Assembly (NCBI GenBank): GCA_008012315.1
Contig: SSEL01000012.1
Span: 1 to 64,000 of the forward strand
DNA length: 64,000 nt
From: Rhodospirillaceae bacterium
Lineage (GTDB): Bacteria; Pseudomonadota; Alphaproteobacteria; Dongiales; Dongiaceae
Reading direction: 5' to 3'
Numbering within the stretch: position 1 is the stretch's first letter; each line of letters begins with the position of its first letter. The position numbers and the translations under genes are program-made. Below, piece after piece: positions 18,242 to 26,642 of this stretch. The notes beneath the pieces are model-generated. The model was not told the DNA's origin. It searched no databases and was given only the letters and a program-made list of their open reading frames with translations.

Positions 18242-20110
18242 ATGCCACTCGCCGACCCCACATACATCGGCCAGGTTGCCTCAGTTTCGGGGGCTGTGAT
18301 CCGTGTACGCCTGCGTGAGGACATGCCGTCCACGCTTGTCATGATCGGCGGCGAGTCGTACCGCGTCGGACAAATCGGCGGATTTTTTCGGGTGCCTTTA
18401 GGCTATACCAATCTTTACGCCGTATGCACGCAGATCGGCGCTGATGCCGCGCCTCCCGGCAGCGCCGATGGAAGTTTCGGCGCCGCGCTCGAAGATGACA
18501 TGCAGCTTCATCTCTCCGGTTATCGCTGGATGACGATTGTGCTTTTCGGCGAAACGCTCGGCGGGGAATTTGAGCGTGGTGTCGGTCAGTATCCTACCGT
18601 CGGAGATGAAGTGCATTTGGTCACCAATGATGACCTCAAGATCATTTATGGCTGGGCGAAGGGCAAGAAGGGAACGATTTCGGTCGGGCGGATCGCGGCG
18701 GCGTCAGGCATATCGGCCGATATCAGCGTAGCCGGTCTTGTCAGCCGCCATAGCGCCGTCGTTGGTTCAACCGGGTCCGGCAAATCCAATCTCGTTACAG
18801 TTCTTCTGGAGACAGTTTCGGACGGCAGCCTGCCCAATGCACGCGCCATCGTAATTGATCCTCACGGTGAATACGCCTGTGCCCTCGGCGACCGTGCGCG
18901 CGTATTCCGAATCCGGCCGAATGAAGCGGCCGGTGAAAGGCCCCTATGGGTGCCGTTCTGGGCGCTTCCGTTCATTGAACTTCAGCAACTCACGCTAGGA
19001 GGGCTTCAGCCCAATCACGAGGCGTCAATCCGCGACGAGGTACTGGATATGAAGGTAGCCGCGGCGGCGCATCTTGCCGTACCGCCGCCACCCGAAACGC
19101 TGACGGCGGATTCGCCCGTGCCGTTCAGCATCAAGAAGCTATGGTACGATCTCGATAAATTCGAGAGGGTGACGTTTCCCGTTAATGCACCTCAAACTGA
19201 TACCAACGCCAATCCTTCTGAACAGGTGGGAGACGCAGCTCTCCTTCGATCCGATCGATATCCGGCGGCAAGCCCGTATAATCAGGCGCCTTATAAGAAT
19301 CAGAAAAAACGTAATCTTGACAGGCAGCTCGACCTTATGCGCAGCCGCCTGAAGGACGCACGATTCTCTTTCCTTTTCTCGCCCGGCGGTGGCTACGAGC
19401 CTAATTTAAACGGCGAGGTTGAGAATGATCTCAATACTCTTGTCCGGGATTGGGTCGGTCACGACAAGCCCATCACAATATTTGATGTTTCGGGTCTGCC
19501 ATCCGAGGTGCTTCCTACCATCGTCGGCACGATGTTACGGATCGTCTACGATATGCTGTTCTGGGCGCAGGACCTGCCAATCGGTGGACGACAACAGCCG
19601 TTGCTTGTCGTGCTCGACGAAGCCCACCGTTTTGTCCCTGAAGGTATCGATACCCCAGCGCATCGCACGTTGTCGATGATAGCAAAGGAGGGCCGGAAAT
19701 ACGGGACCGGCCTGATGCTGGTTACGCAGCGCCCCTCTGAAATCGACAGCACGATTCTAAGCCAATGCGGTTCCATGATCGCGCTTCGACTTACCAATTC
19801 TGCGGACCGCGCGAAGGTCTCAGCCGCCGTTCCCGATGACCTCGGCGGTCTCGTGGATCAGTTGCCTTCTCTGCGGACAGGTGAGGGTGTCTTCCTCGGC
19901 GAGGTTATGCCGATTCCGTCGCGCGTTCGGGTGCGCAAAGCGAAACAGAAACCTGTCGGTGACAATCCGAAGCTTCCGGATGTATGGCAAGTTGCGGAAC
20001 GCCCCGACGGCAACCTTTATACGCGGGCGCTTGCAAATTGGCGTGCTCAATCAACGTCGGTGGAGATCGAAGATAATCAGAACGAAGAAGGGGGGAGCGA
20101 CGATGCCTGA
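18242..20110 (+). CDS. HerA-like hexameric ATPase (DUF87) of the SIR2-HerA system
   Basis: The protein has 622 residues. An N-terminal HAS-barrel-like beta region (about 5-110) is followed by a RecA-like FtsK/HerA motor: Walker A GSTGSGKS (175-182), DPHGEYA, Walker B LLVVLDEAHRF (Glu460) and a sensor-like YGTGLMLVTQRPSE with the usual Gln-Arg-Pro. A linker of about 100 residues between the motifs is Pro/Asn-rich. HerA hexamers translocate DNA and in this defence family activate the associated SIR2. It starts seven bases after sir2 and overlaps the next gene by eight bases. The weak ribosome site fits coupled translation. Confidence 0.9.
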   Translation: MPLADPTYIGQVASVSGAVIRVRLREDMPSTLVMIGGESYRVGQIGGFFRVPLGYTNLYAVCTQIGADAAPPGSADGSFGAALEDDMQLHLSGYRWMTIVLFGETLGGEFERGVGQYPTVGDEVHLVTNDDLKIIYGWAKGKKGTISVGRIAAASGISADISVAGLVSRHSAVVGSTGSGKSNLVTVLLETVSDGSLPNARAIVIDPHGEYACALGDRARVFRIRPNEAAGERPLWVPFWALPFIELQQLTLGGLQPNHEASIRDEVLDMKVAAAAHLAVPPPPETLTADSPVPFSIKKLWYDLDKFERVTFPVNAPQTDTNANPSEQVGDAALLRSDRYPAASPYNQAPYKNQKKRNLDRQLDLMRSRLKDARFSFLFSPGGGYEPNLNGEVENDLNTLVRDWVGHDKPITIFDVSGLPSEVLPTIVGTMLRIVYDMLFWAQDLPIGGRQQPLLVVLDEAHRFVPEGIDTPAHRTLSMIAKEGRKYGTGLMLVTQRPSEIDSTILSQCGSMIALRLTNSADRAKVSAAVPDDLGGLVDQLPSLRTGEGVFLGEVMPIPSRVRVRKAKQKPVGDNPKLPDVWQVAERPDGNLYTRALANWRAQSTSVEIEDNQNEEGGSDDA

Positions 20111-20318
20111 AATGAATTTTGTGACCTCATCGAACATTGAAGCGATTGGGTACGATACCGAGACGCTGGAGCTTCATGTACGATTTTTGAAGTCGGGAGA
20201 AACCTACGTGTATTACGCGGTTGAAGAATGGCGATATCAGGAATTCATGCAGGCGGATTCAAAGGGTATATACCTAAACGCCGATATCAAGCCCCACTAT
20301 CAATGCGCGAAACTATGA
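20103..20318 (+). CDS. KTSC-domain small protein
   Basis: The protein has 71 residues and consists only of a KTSC domain: SSNIEAIGYDTETLELHVRF, GETYVYYAVEEWRYQEFM, then a short tail KGIYLNADIKPHYQC. KTSC domains occur alone, fused to lysyl-tRNA synthetases, and scattered beside nucleases and helicases. No biochemical role is firmly known to me. The ATG at 20103 lies inside the last codons of herA, so the two are translationally coupled, and it is probably an accessory part of the same system. Confidence 0.8.
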   Translation: MPEMNFVTSSNIEAIGYDTETLELHVRFLKSGETYVYYAVEEWRYQEFMQADSKGIYLNADIKPHYQCAKL

Positions 20319-20342
20319 TACCATGAAATGCGATGATTCAGT

Positions 20343-21287
20343 ATGAGCAATCTGAGAAGACTTGGGAATAGTATTAGTGTCCCTATTCAACCCGACGAAG
20401 AGGGCTACATCGGTAGGGAATGCCCGGTCGATTCATGTCTCGGGTATTTCAAAATCACACCCGGAACCGGCCTTAAGGGGCCGGCTCCTTGCCATTGCCC
20501 CTATTGTGGTCATAGCGGCGAACAGAATACGTTTTTCACACAAGAGCAAATCGAGTACGCAAAATCGGTCGCAATACGCAAGCTCACGGATGCCATTCAC
20601 CAAGACTTTAAGTCACTTGAGTTCGATCACAAGCCAAGGGGCGCTTTCGGGATCGGCATCAGTATGAAAGTAACAAGTTCCGGACAGCAGCCCATCCGTT
20701 ACTATCGAGAAAAGAACCTCGAAACTAAAGTCACGTGTGACAAATGCACACTGTGCTTCGCAATTTATGGCGTGTTCGGATGGTGCCCTGACTGCGGGGC
20801 GCATAACTCCCTTCAGATCTTGAGCAAAAATCTTGAGCTGGCCAATAAAGAGCTGTCCCTTGCGAAATCGGTAGAGACAGAGCTGGCTGACCATCTCGTC
20901 GGTGACGCATTGGAGAATGTTGTTTCCGCGTTCGATGGGTTTGGCCGGGAAATATGCTCACAAAAAGCAGCCGAGATTCACTTTCAAAATATGAATGGCG
21001 CTAGACGGCGGGTCAGGGAGACGTTCGGATTTGATTTTGCTGAGGAGCTAAGCGTTGACTCATGGGTTACCATCTGTCGCATCTTCCAAAAACGGCATCT
21101 TCTGTCTCACAAGATGGGCGTCATCGATGACGAGTATGTCCAAAAGGCCAACGATCCGGTGGCAGTTGTGGGGCGCCGCATCCGCATAACGCATGAGGAG
21201 ATTTCTCTGGCGATAAGCCTTGTTGAGACGCTTGGGCGGCGTCTTTTCAAAGGAATCCTTATGACAGAAAATCGGGCAAGGCCGTGA
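20343..21287 (+). CDS. Zinc-ribbon protein with C-terminal HEPN-like RHLLSH motif
   Basis: The protein has 314 residues and no family I can name. Cysteine pairs CPVDSC (27-32) and CHCPYC (50-55) form one zinc ribbon, and CDKCTLC (132-138) with CPDC (148-151) a second. A helical segment of about 150-185 is Leu/Lys/Glu-rich. The C-terminal 130 residues are alpha-helical and contain RHLLSH (251-256), an Rx4H motif as in the active site of HEPN ribonucleases, followed by helices ending near 303. It lies 24 bases behind the KTSC gene and closes the operon. The last residues may be altered by the junction that follows. An RNase toxin or RNA-binding role is inference. Confidence 0.6.
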   Translation: MSNLRRLGNSISVPIQPDEEGYIGRECPVDSCLGYFKITPGTGLKGPAPCHCPYCGHSGEQNTFFTQEQIEYAKSVAIRKLTDAIHQDFKSLEFDHKPRGAFGIGISMKVTSSGQQPIRYYREKNLETKVTCDKCTLCFAIYGVFGWCPDCGAHNSLQILSKNLELANKELSLAKSVETELADHLVGDALENVVSAFDGFGREICSQKAAEIHFQNMNGARRRVRETFGFDFAEELSVDSWVTICRIFQKRHLLSHKMGVIDDEYVQKANDPVAVVGRRIRITHEEISLAISLVETLGRRLFKGILMTENRARP

Positions 21288-21600
21288 GCCAACCCGACTT
21301 GTAATATGTATAGCCTTTGCGAGAGGCCCATTTACCGGTGAGCATGTCGTTTCCATCGAGCTTGGAATCGACGATAAGGCTGACCCCTGGAAGTCTCCGA
21401 CGCTTGGGGGCGGTCCCACCATGAATGTTAGTAATGAAGAAATCATCCCGACAAAGAGATTGGCTGGCTCCTCCCAGACAAGGTCATAGAGCTCTTGGCG
21501 GGTGAGTTTGTGGGTTTGTCCATCCGTGGCGGACTTCAGTCGGCGATGAGTTAGAGCCTATCTGACTCAACACCGATCAGTTTTACTGCGAGGTGCGCAG
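21288..21600 (-). other. Scrambled junction with minus-strand coding debris
   Basis: No intact gene. On the minus strand 21448-21512 reads KLTRQELYDLVWEEPANLFV, resembling the N terminus of a family of HTH-like proteins. Then, in another frame, about 21262-21438 reads FFITNIHGGTAPKRRRLPG and continues to DSKLDGNDMLTGKW before a stop. The second piece overlaps the 3' end of the zinc-ribbon gene antisense. I do not recognise its family. It looks like remnants joined by deletion. Confidence 0.35.
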
Positions 21601-21944
21601 GATCCCGGTACTTTCTTCATCAAGACGGTCAAACGTACCTCAACGGATGCTGCCTATGACCAGACGACTTTCTACGAGGCCTGGCGTCTCGTGATCCAGC
21701 GATACGGCATCTACAATCCCTATACTAAACGGGGGCAATCGTGGGTCTGTTGCCACGCGGGCCGCACAACATCCGCTACGTCGTCGCGACTCATATCCTG
21801 AAGAAGACGGGATCTTACGAGCAGGCGAGTTACGCTATTCAGGATACTCCCGAGATGGTCGCGAAGCATTACGGACGCTTTCTCCCGCGGGACAAGGCTG
21901 CCCTCGCGGCTCAAATCCTTAATCGGGTCTGGGATGCCGCTTGA
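21601..21944 (+). pseudogene. Tyrosine recombinase (integrase) C-terminal remnant with frameshift
   Basis: Two frames together give the end of a phage-type integrase: DPGTFFIKTVKRTSTDAAYD and YEAWRLVIQRYGIYNPYTKR in frame 1 up to about 21731, then LLPRGPHNIRYVVATHILKK, YAIQDTPEMVAKHYGRFL and DKAALAAQILNRVWDAA. The catalytic region shows the R-x-x of the HxxR area altered (HNIRY) and a possible nucleophile Tyr in AKHYGRF. A frameshift of one base near 21731-21741 and loss of the N-terminal half make it non-functional. It may once have moved part of this island. Confidence 0.75.
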
Positions 21945-22001
21945 TGGCTGAGCTGCAACGAACTGAACCCGTGACCCAATAGGCATTCCTCATGGCGCTC
22001 T

Positions 22002-22805
22002 CTATGCTATCGGTCCAGTTCCCAATATTTTAGACACAAAAAGAATCTCACCACGCTTGTGCCGTTCAATTGCTCGCGGCTTGAAGCGCTCGAGTTCGAT
22101 GATAGTAGGCGTAAGACGATGCAGGCGTCGGATACAGCCCCTATGATCGATAAATTCGACAATAACGAAGTCACCCGGCGCCGCCGGACGTCCCGGATGG
22201 GCATAGAGCAGCTCGCCGCGAAAATATCGCGGCTCCATTTCGTCCGTTGCGGTGATGACGGCAAAAGCGTCGGGGGCGCCTATCAGATAGGGTGGTCGAT
22301 CATGTCGCTCGACCGGATGCGACAGATCGAGATCAACAGCTGCATCTGAGTGCGGATTACTACTGTAAACCGGCAAGTCGCGCCTAAGGCGTTCGAGCTG
22401 GAGACCACGCGGTCCACGTCTCTTCGAAGTGTCTGTCGCGACAATAGTCCCCTCATCGGCATGCGATCTTTTCTGACGGTCGCTCGCCTTGCCCGAAGAA
22501 ACGTCTTCAGAGGTTTTAGTGCGGCTCTGAAGTGCGCTGACCAGGAAGCCACCGGTGCCACACGTAGGGTCAAATATGATATCGGTAATTCCTTTCGTCT
22601 CTAAGGCCAGCGCCTCGCATAGAGCCTTTATATGTTTCCTCGCCGGCAGATTTTTGTCTAATTCCCAATTGTTTACCGCCGCGCGGCTAAGGCCCAGGGC
22701 GCGCGCCAGCTCCTCCTGGGTCAGGTCGGCACTCACACGCGCCTCTTCAATCACTTGACCTAACGAACGCATCTTCGGGGGCACGGAAATCTCCTCTATC
22801 TCCAA
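22002..22805 (-). CDS. XRE/S24-like repressor with an embedded HsdM-type motif
   Basis: The protein has 267 residues. An XRE helix-turn-helix lies at about 14-70 (LTQEELARALGLSRAAVNNW). Residues 76-92 read IIFDPTCGTGGFLVSAL, the SAM-binding motif I of type I DNA methyltransferase HsdM, out of place in a repressor. After a linker comes an S24/CI-like C-terminal domain (about 165-260): TDEMEPRYFRGELLYAHPGR, where the usual catalytic Ser of the DSMEP motif is Glu, and IRRLHRL lacks the usual Lys, so autocleavage seems unlikely. It is divergent from tnsA over a 202-base gap and probably represses the transposition operon and itself. Confidence 0.7.
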   Translation of the reverse strand: MEIEEISVPPKMRSLGQVIEEARVSADLTQEELARALGLSRAAVNNWELDKNLPARKHIKALCEALALETKGITDIIFDPTCGTGGFLVSALQSRTKTSEDVSSGKASDRQKRSHADEGTIVATDTSKRRGPRGLQLERLRRDLPVYSSNPHSDAAVDLDLSHPVERHDRPPYLIGAPDAFAVITATDEMEPRYFRGELLYAHPGRPAAPGDFVIVEFIDHRGCIRRLHRLTPTIIELERFKPRAIERHKRGEILFVSKILGTGPIA

Positions 22806-22927
22806 GAGTTAAATCAGCTTTTCCTGCCGGAAAAGAGGCATTTCGCGAATAAGGCTCTTTGTCCCATGCCGACAAGTTGAAGCGGCATCGGCAAAAAATG
22901 GATAGAAATACTTGATTCATAATTCAT

Positions 22928-22944
22928 TGATAGTTTTTCTATCA
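22928..22944. promoter_or_regulatory. Palindromic operator candidate between repressor and tnsA
   Basis: TGATAG and CTATCA form a perfect 6-base inverted repeat around TTTTT, in an AT-rich stretch of the shared divergent promoter region, 64 bases before the tnsA start. A related half, GATAGAAATA, lies at about 22901. The size and position suit a dimeric XRE repressor site. A second imperfect palindrome (TGCCGA at 22867 with TCGGCA at 22888) lies nearer the repressor gene. Confidence 0.5.
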
Positions 22945-23007
22945 TAACAGAAATCATTATGCGACGCAGGGCGGGTTTCCTGGTCCGATCTGAGCGAAGG
23001 AGCCAGC

Positions 23008-23715
23008 ATGTCAGCTATCAAACCAAGAGTTCCTTACGAGCGCAAGTTTTCTCTGGTCCATGGAACGGCCCGACGAAGCAGGGCGAGCTTACAGAAATCG
23101 ACACGCATCATTGACCATTTTCAAAGTATGAGCGCGCGCCAGTTCGGCTGGGAGTTGGATCTCGATCTAACTGTAAAGGTCATCGAGGTCGAACCGCCGC
23201 GGATAATTTATGATCGAAACGGGCAGCCGCAAACTTATTTCCCCGATTTCCGGATCACCTACAATAATGGTGACGTCGAGATTGCGGAGGTCAAATCTGC
23301 AAAGCGGCGCGGGGACCCCGAAACAATGGCGAAGTACCGTCGCATCGGCGAAGTGTGCCGCGAGCGCGGCCTGAAGTTCCGCTTGGTATTTTCCGACAGG
23401 ATCCTGCGAGAGCCAAAGCGACGCAACGTCGCATTGTTGCACTACTACTTGGATTGGCCCCTGTTGGAAAGCGACCTTCAGGCGGCAACCGATTATTTCG
23501 ATGTAAACTCGGAAGCCTCTATCGGCGATATGCTAACCGCCTTGCCGGATCTTTCGCGACCGAAAATCCTCGCTTTAGTAGGGCGCGGCTACCTATGGCT
23601 TAATCGCTTCAAAAAATTTGATGACAACGCACTGATCCGACTTCCGCGAAACTACGAGGAAAACGAGACGAAGGTTCTCGCGGTTGACGCGTTGGGTTTC
23701 GGGAGGCAGTCATGA
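23008..23715 (+). CDS. tnsA: TnsA-like transposon endonuclease
   Basis: The protein has 235 residues. The N-terminal nuclease fold carries the restriction-like catalytic set Glu49 (WELDLD), Asp80 (TYFPDFRI) and Glu94-Val-Lys96 (IAEVKSAKR), as in TnsA of Tn7. TnsA cuts the 5' strands at the transposon ends, allowing cut-and-paste movement with TnsB. The C-terminal part (about 150-235) would contact TnsC. GAAGGAG lies at good spacing before the ATG. The stop overlaps the tnsB start by ATGA. Confidence 0.88.
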   Translation: MSAIKPRVPYERKFSLVHGTARRSRASLQKSTRIIDHFQSMSARQFGWELDLDLTVKVIEVEPPRIIYDRNGQPQTYFPDFRITYNNGDVEIAEVKSAKRRGDPETMAKYRRIGEVCRERGLKFRLVFSDRILREPKRRNVALLHYYLDWPLLESDLQAATDYFDVNSEASIGDMLTALPDLSRPKILALVGRGYLWLNRFKKFDDNALIRLPRNYEENETKVLAVDALGFGRQS

Positions 23716-25766
23716 CCTTGGATCGGATGCCCCGAATCCAATTAAACGTTGGCACAGTGGCCGTATTTCTGAATGACGGCAAACCAAAGGCGGCGACTGT
23801 CGCGAAGATCACCCGCACGCACATTTTGTTCACTGACGTCGAGACGGGTGAAGATCGATTTTACAGGAACATCAATGTTCGAAAGCTCTTCGCGAAGAAC
23901 AAACTTGATATCCTGCCTGATTACAATCTTGAGGCACCGGTTGCGGCCCAGATCGAGAAGCACCTGCAAACAAGCTTCTTGGAACTGCCGGAACACCAAC
24001 AGCTCGATGGAATGCGCATGGCTTGGGCGATGCGCTTTCTCGATCGTGAGACCAGGGTGCCAGGAGGCTTGACGCCTGATGTTTTGCAAAAGCTGCATCA
24101 AGCAGCGAAGAGGGAATTTGGTACAATAACAGGTCTCTCCCGCGCCAACGTCTTTAAGAGCCGAATGAAGTGGCTGGCGAGTGGAGGACGAATTGAGGCA
24201 ATAACACCTTACTTTCAAGGCAGGGGAAACCGGCAAGCTCGCTTGCATGCGCGCGTCATTGAAATAATCGATCAATGCATAAAGAAGTTATACCTCTGTC
24301 GCACGCCCGCTGACCGCAAGACCGTACTCACAAATATCAGGGCCCGTATCGACGACGAAAACCAAGGTCGGGATCATTTTGATCGGTTGATCGTCCCAAG
24401 TGACTCCGCCGTTCGCCGTCGAATCAAGCTACTTGACCCCTACCATGTCACCAAGGCGCAATATGGCGAGAACGTCGCCCGGCAGCGGCATGGAGGCTTC
24501 GGCGCAGGAGAACGCCCGACTAGGCCGTTGGAACTCGTTGAGATCGACCACACGCCCCTAGATATTGTAGCTATCGACGGCAAGCTACAGGTTGTCATTG
24601 GTCGAGTCTATCTGACGATCGCGATTGACAAGTATAGTCGATGCATCATCGGGTTCCACATTGGCGTCGATAAACCAAGCTATTTATCTGTCGCTAAATG
24701 CTTAGCTAATGCAATTGAATTCAAAGACTACGTTACGGAGACGTATCCGGAGATACGGAATATCTGGCCTTGCTGGGGTATCCCGCAGCGCATCCTGGTA
24801 GATAACGGGCCGGAATTTCACTCGCTCGCCCTCGAGATGGCCTGTGCCGCACTTGGAGTCGCCCTTGAATATGCGAAAGTGCGCCATCCGCACCTGAATG
24901 GAACAGTGGAGCGTGCCTTTCGCAAAGTAAATAAAAGCCACTTCCAGGCCGTGCAGGGTTCAACCTTCTCAAACTATCTGCAGCTGAATGGATATAACCC
25001 CGAACGCTATACTCTGGCGACGGTCGAAAGCATCACCGAGGCGATGCATATCCTCGTCATCGATGTACTGAACCAGGAGATACATCGCGAACTGCTTGCT
25101 GTGCCGGCGGAAGTTCACGCTGAAGGACTGGAGACGTACCCACCTAGGCTTCCGAAGAGCCAGGCGGAGCTCCGCATTTCGCTTGGTCGAGAGGAGGAGC
25201 CTCGCGCAGTTTGGCACTACGGTGTCACCCTTAATTATATTTGCTACGCTGGTGAAGGCTTGGCTCGCATTCGCAACAGCCATGACTATAAGAATGGCAA
25301 AAAGTGCCGCCTCAAAAGCGACCCAGACGATCTCACGCACATTCAGGTGCAGGCTGATGACGGAAAATGGATCGAACTTGTCGCGACGAACAAATCGGAA
25401 ATCAACGGTCTGACGACCACGCACTGGAAAACACTCCGTCGCTTCTGCCTGAAAGTTCTCAAACAGCGGATTGACCAGGTGGGAATCGCCCGGGCGATCG
25501 TGCGCTTCCGCGAGATATTGACGGAAGGAACACGGAAAAGATGGCCGCGCATGAAGCGTGAAGACTACCGCAACCATCGACTGGACCAAGCGCTCGATCG
25601 CCCGGAAACCGCTACCGAGACCCGTGCTGGTTCCGAGCCTACCAGCCAGAAGGGGGCAGCGGAAAGTTCTCGATGGCCTGCGGTTGCCCCTCATCCCCCG
25701 GATCAGATGGATGACGACATTGCACTAGAGGACGATGATGATTGGGAACTTGAATATGACGAATAA
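23712..25766 (+). CDS. tnsB: TnsB/Mu-type DDE transposase
   Basis: The protein has 684 residues. An N-terminal DNA-binding region (about 1-260) precedes an RNase H-like integrase core with Asp279 (LVEIDHTPLD), Asp364 (RILVDNGPEF) and Glu400 (LNGTVERAFRK), then a Mu C-terminal beta-barrel and a charged tail ending in a run of Asp and Glu. TnsB binds arrays of sites at the transposon ends and joins the 3' ends to the target. Translational coupling to tnsA (ATGA) and overlap with tnsC support an intact machine. The acidic C-terminal tail is where TnsC contact is known in Tn7-like systems. All catalytic residues are present. Confidence 0.92.
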   Translation: MTLDRMPRIQLNVGTVAVFLNDGKPKAATVAKITRTHILFTDVETGEDRFYRNINVRKLFAKNKLDILPDYNLEAPVAAQIEKHLQTSFLELPEHQQLDGMRMAWAMRFLDRETRVPGGLTPDVLQKLHQAAKREFGTITGLSRANVFKSRMKWLASGGRIEAITPYFQGRGNRQARLHARVIEIIDQCIKKLYLCRTPADRKTVLTNIRARIDDENQGRDHFDRLIVPSDSAVRRRIKLLDPYHVTKAQYGENVARQRHGGFGAGERPTRPLELVEIDHTPLDIVAIDGKLQVVIGRVYLTIAIDKYSRCIIGFHIGVDKPSYLSVAKCLANAIEFKDYVTETYPEIRNIWPCWGIPQRILVDNGPEFHSLALEMACAALGVALEYAKVRHPHLNGTVERAFRKVNKSHFQAVQGSTFSNYLQLNGYNPERYTLATVESITEAMHILVIDVLNQEIHRELLAVPAEVHAEGLETYPPRLPKSQAELRISLGREEEPRAVWHYGVTLNYICYAGEGLARIRNSHDYKNGKKCRLKSDPDDLTHIQVQADDGKWIELVATNKSEINGLTTTHWKTLRRFCLKVLKQRIDQVGIARAIVRFREILTEGTRKRWPRMKREDYRNHRLDQALDRPETATETRAGSEPTSQKGAAESSRWPAVAPHPPDQMDDDIALEDDDDWELEYDE

Positions 25767-26625
25767 AACCCTGGATAAGTTCAAGTCAGCCTATGTCCCC
25801 ATGCCGGATCTGGAAGAGATCACGGCGAGAATTTCGAAGTTGGTGCGTGAACATCCGCCGGTTAAAGATGGCATTGGCATATTACTTATCGGGCAATCCG
25901 GTGCCGGGAAGACGGCGTTTTTACGATCGTTGGCGCGGCGGATCGCGCAAGAATACCTATCCGAGCAGGTGCAGCGCCCCGTGATCTTGGCCTCGATGCC
26001 TAGCCCTTGTACGCCTTTGGCGATGTCTCTGGTGTTGCGACGTAGCGCGGGAGACTGGGCGAAAGGCGGCACCGCCACCGCCAATCTCGACGTGCTGGAG
26101 CAGCTGTATGTGAGTCTCGGCGTCAAACTGACCTGTTGGGACGAAGTCCATAACATCGGGTCTGATCGCGTCGACCTCTCCATAAGTAAGCGTTTCTTTC
26201 TGAAACGCATCATTAACAACCTTAAGGGCGTCTGGGTGTTCTGTGGGCTGCCTGAGGCTGAGGTCATCCTCCGGCAAGATCGGGAGCTGGACCGGCGAAT
26301 CCGTGCTCGCTTCGAGATCCCTCAGTTTCACTGGGAGATCAGTCCCGAGCGGCACCAATTCTCCCTCTACCTCAACCGGCTCGATCAGATTACCGGATTG
26401 GAGCGCAGCGGCCTCGGCGAAGCCGACCTCGCCGCGAGAATTTGTTCGGCTTCGCGTGGATTACGCGGCATCGCCTATGATCTCGTAGACGAGGCTCGCG
26501 ATATCGCCCTTCAAGAGGGGACTCAAAAGATTCTCCTGGAGCACTTGTCTCGGGCCTTTTTGAGCTACGTAGCGAAGGGCGATCACAGGGTAATTAATCC
26601 CTTCAGTAGCGATCGCTTCTTGTAA
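25735..26625 (+). CDS. tnsC: TnsC/TniB-type AAA+ ATPase, target-selection regulator
   Basis: The protein has 296 residues. Walker A GQSGAGKT (53-60) and a Walker B-like CWDEVHNIG (Asp136, Glu137) identify a TniB/TnsC AAA+ protein; RRIRARFEIPQF near 195 holds probable arginine fingers. In Tn7-like elements TnsC forms filaments on DNA, links the TniQ target selector to TnsB and confers immunity. The ATG at 25735 overlaps tnsB by 32 bases and follows GAGGA. ATGs at 25738 and 25756 are alternatives, and all begin before the conserved KTLDKFKSAYVPMPDLEEI. The small size resembles TniB rather than the longer TnsC of classical Tn7. Confidence 0.88.
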   Translation: MMIGNLNMTNKTLDKFKSAYVPMPDLEEITARISKLVREHPPVKDGIGILLIGQSGAGKTAFLRSLARRIAQEYLSEQVQRPVILASMPSPCTPLAMSLVLRRSAGDWAKGGTATANLDVLEQLYVSLGVKLTCWDEVHNIGSDRVDLSISKRFFLKRIINNLKGVWVFCGLPEAEVILRQDRELDRRIRARFEIPQFHWEISPERHQFSLYLNRLDQITGLERSGLGEADLAARICSASRGLRGIAYDLVDEARDIALQEGTQKILLEHLSRAFLSYVAKGDHRVINPFSSDRFL

Positions 26626-26642
26626 TCGGATATCCCCAAACT

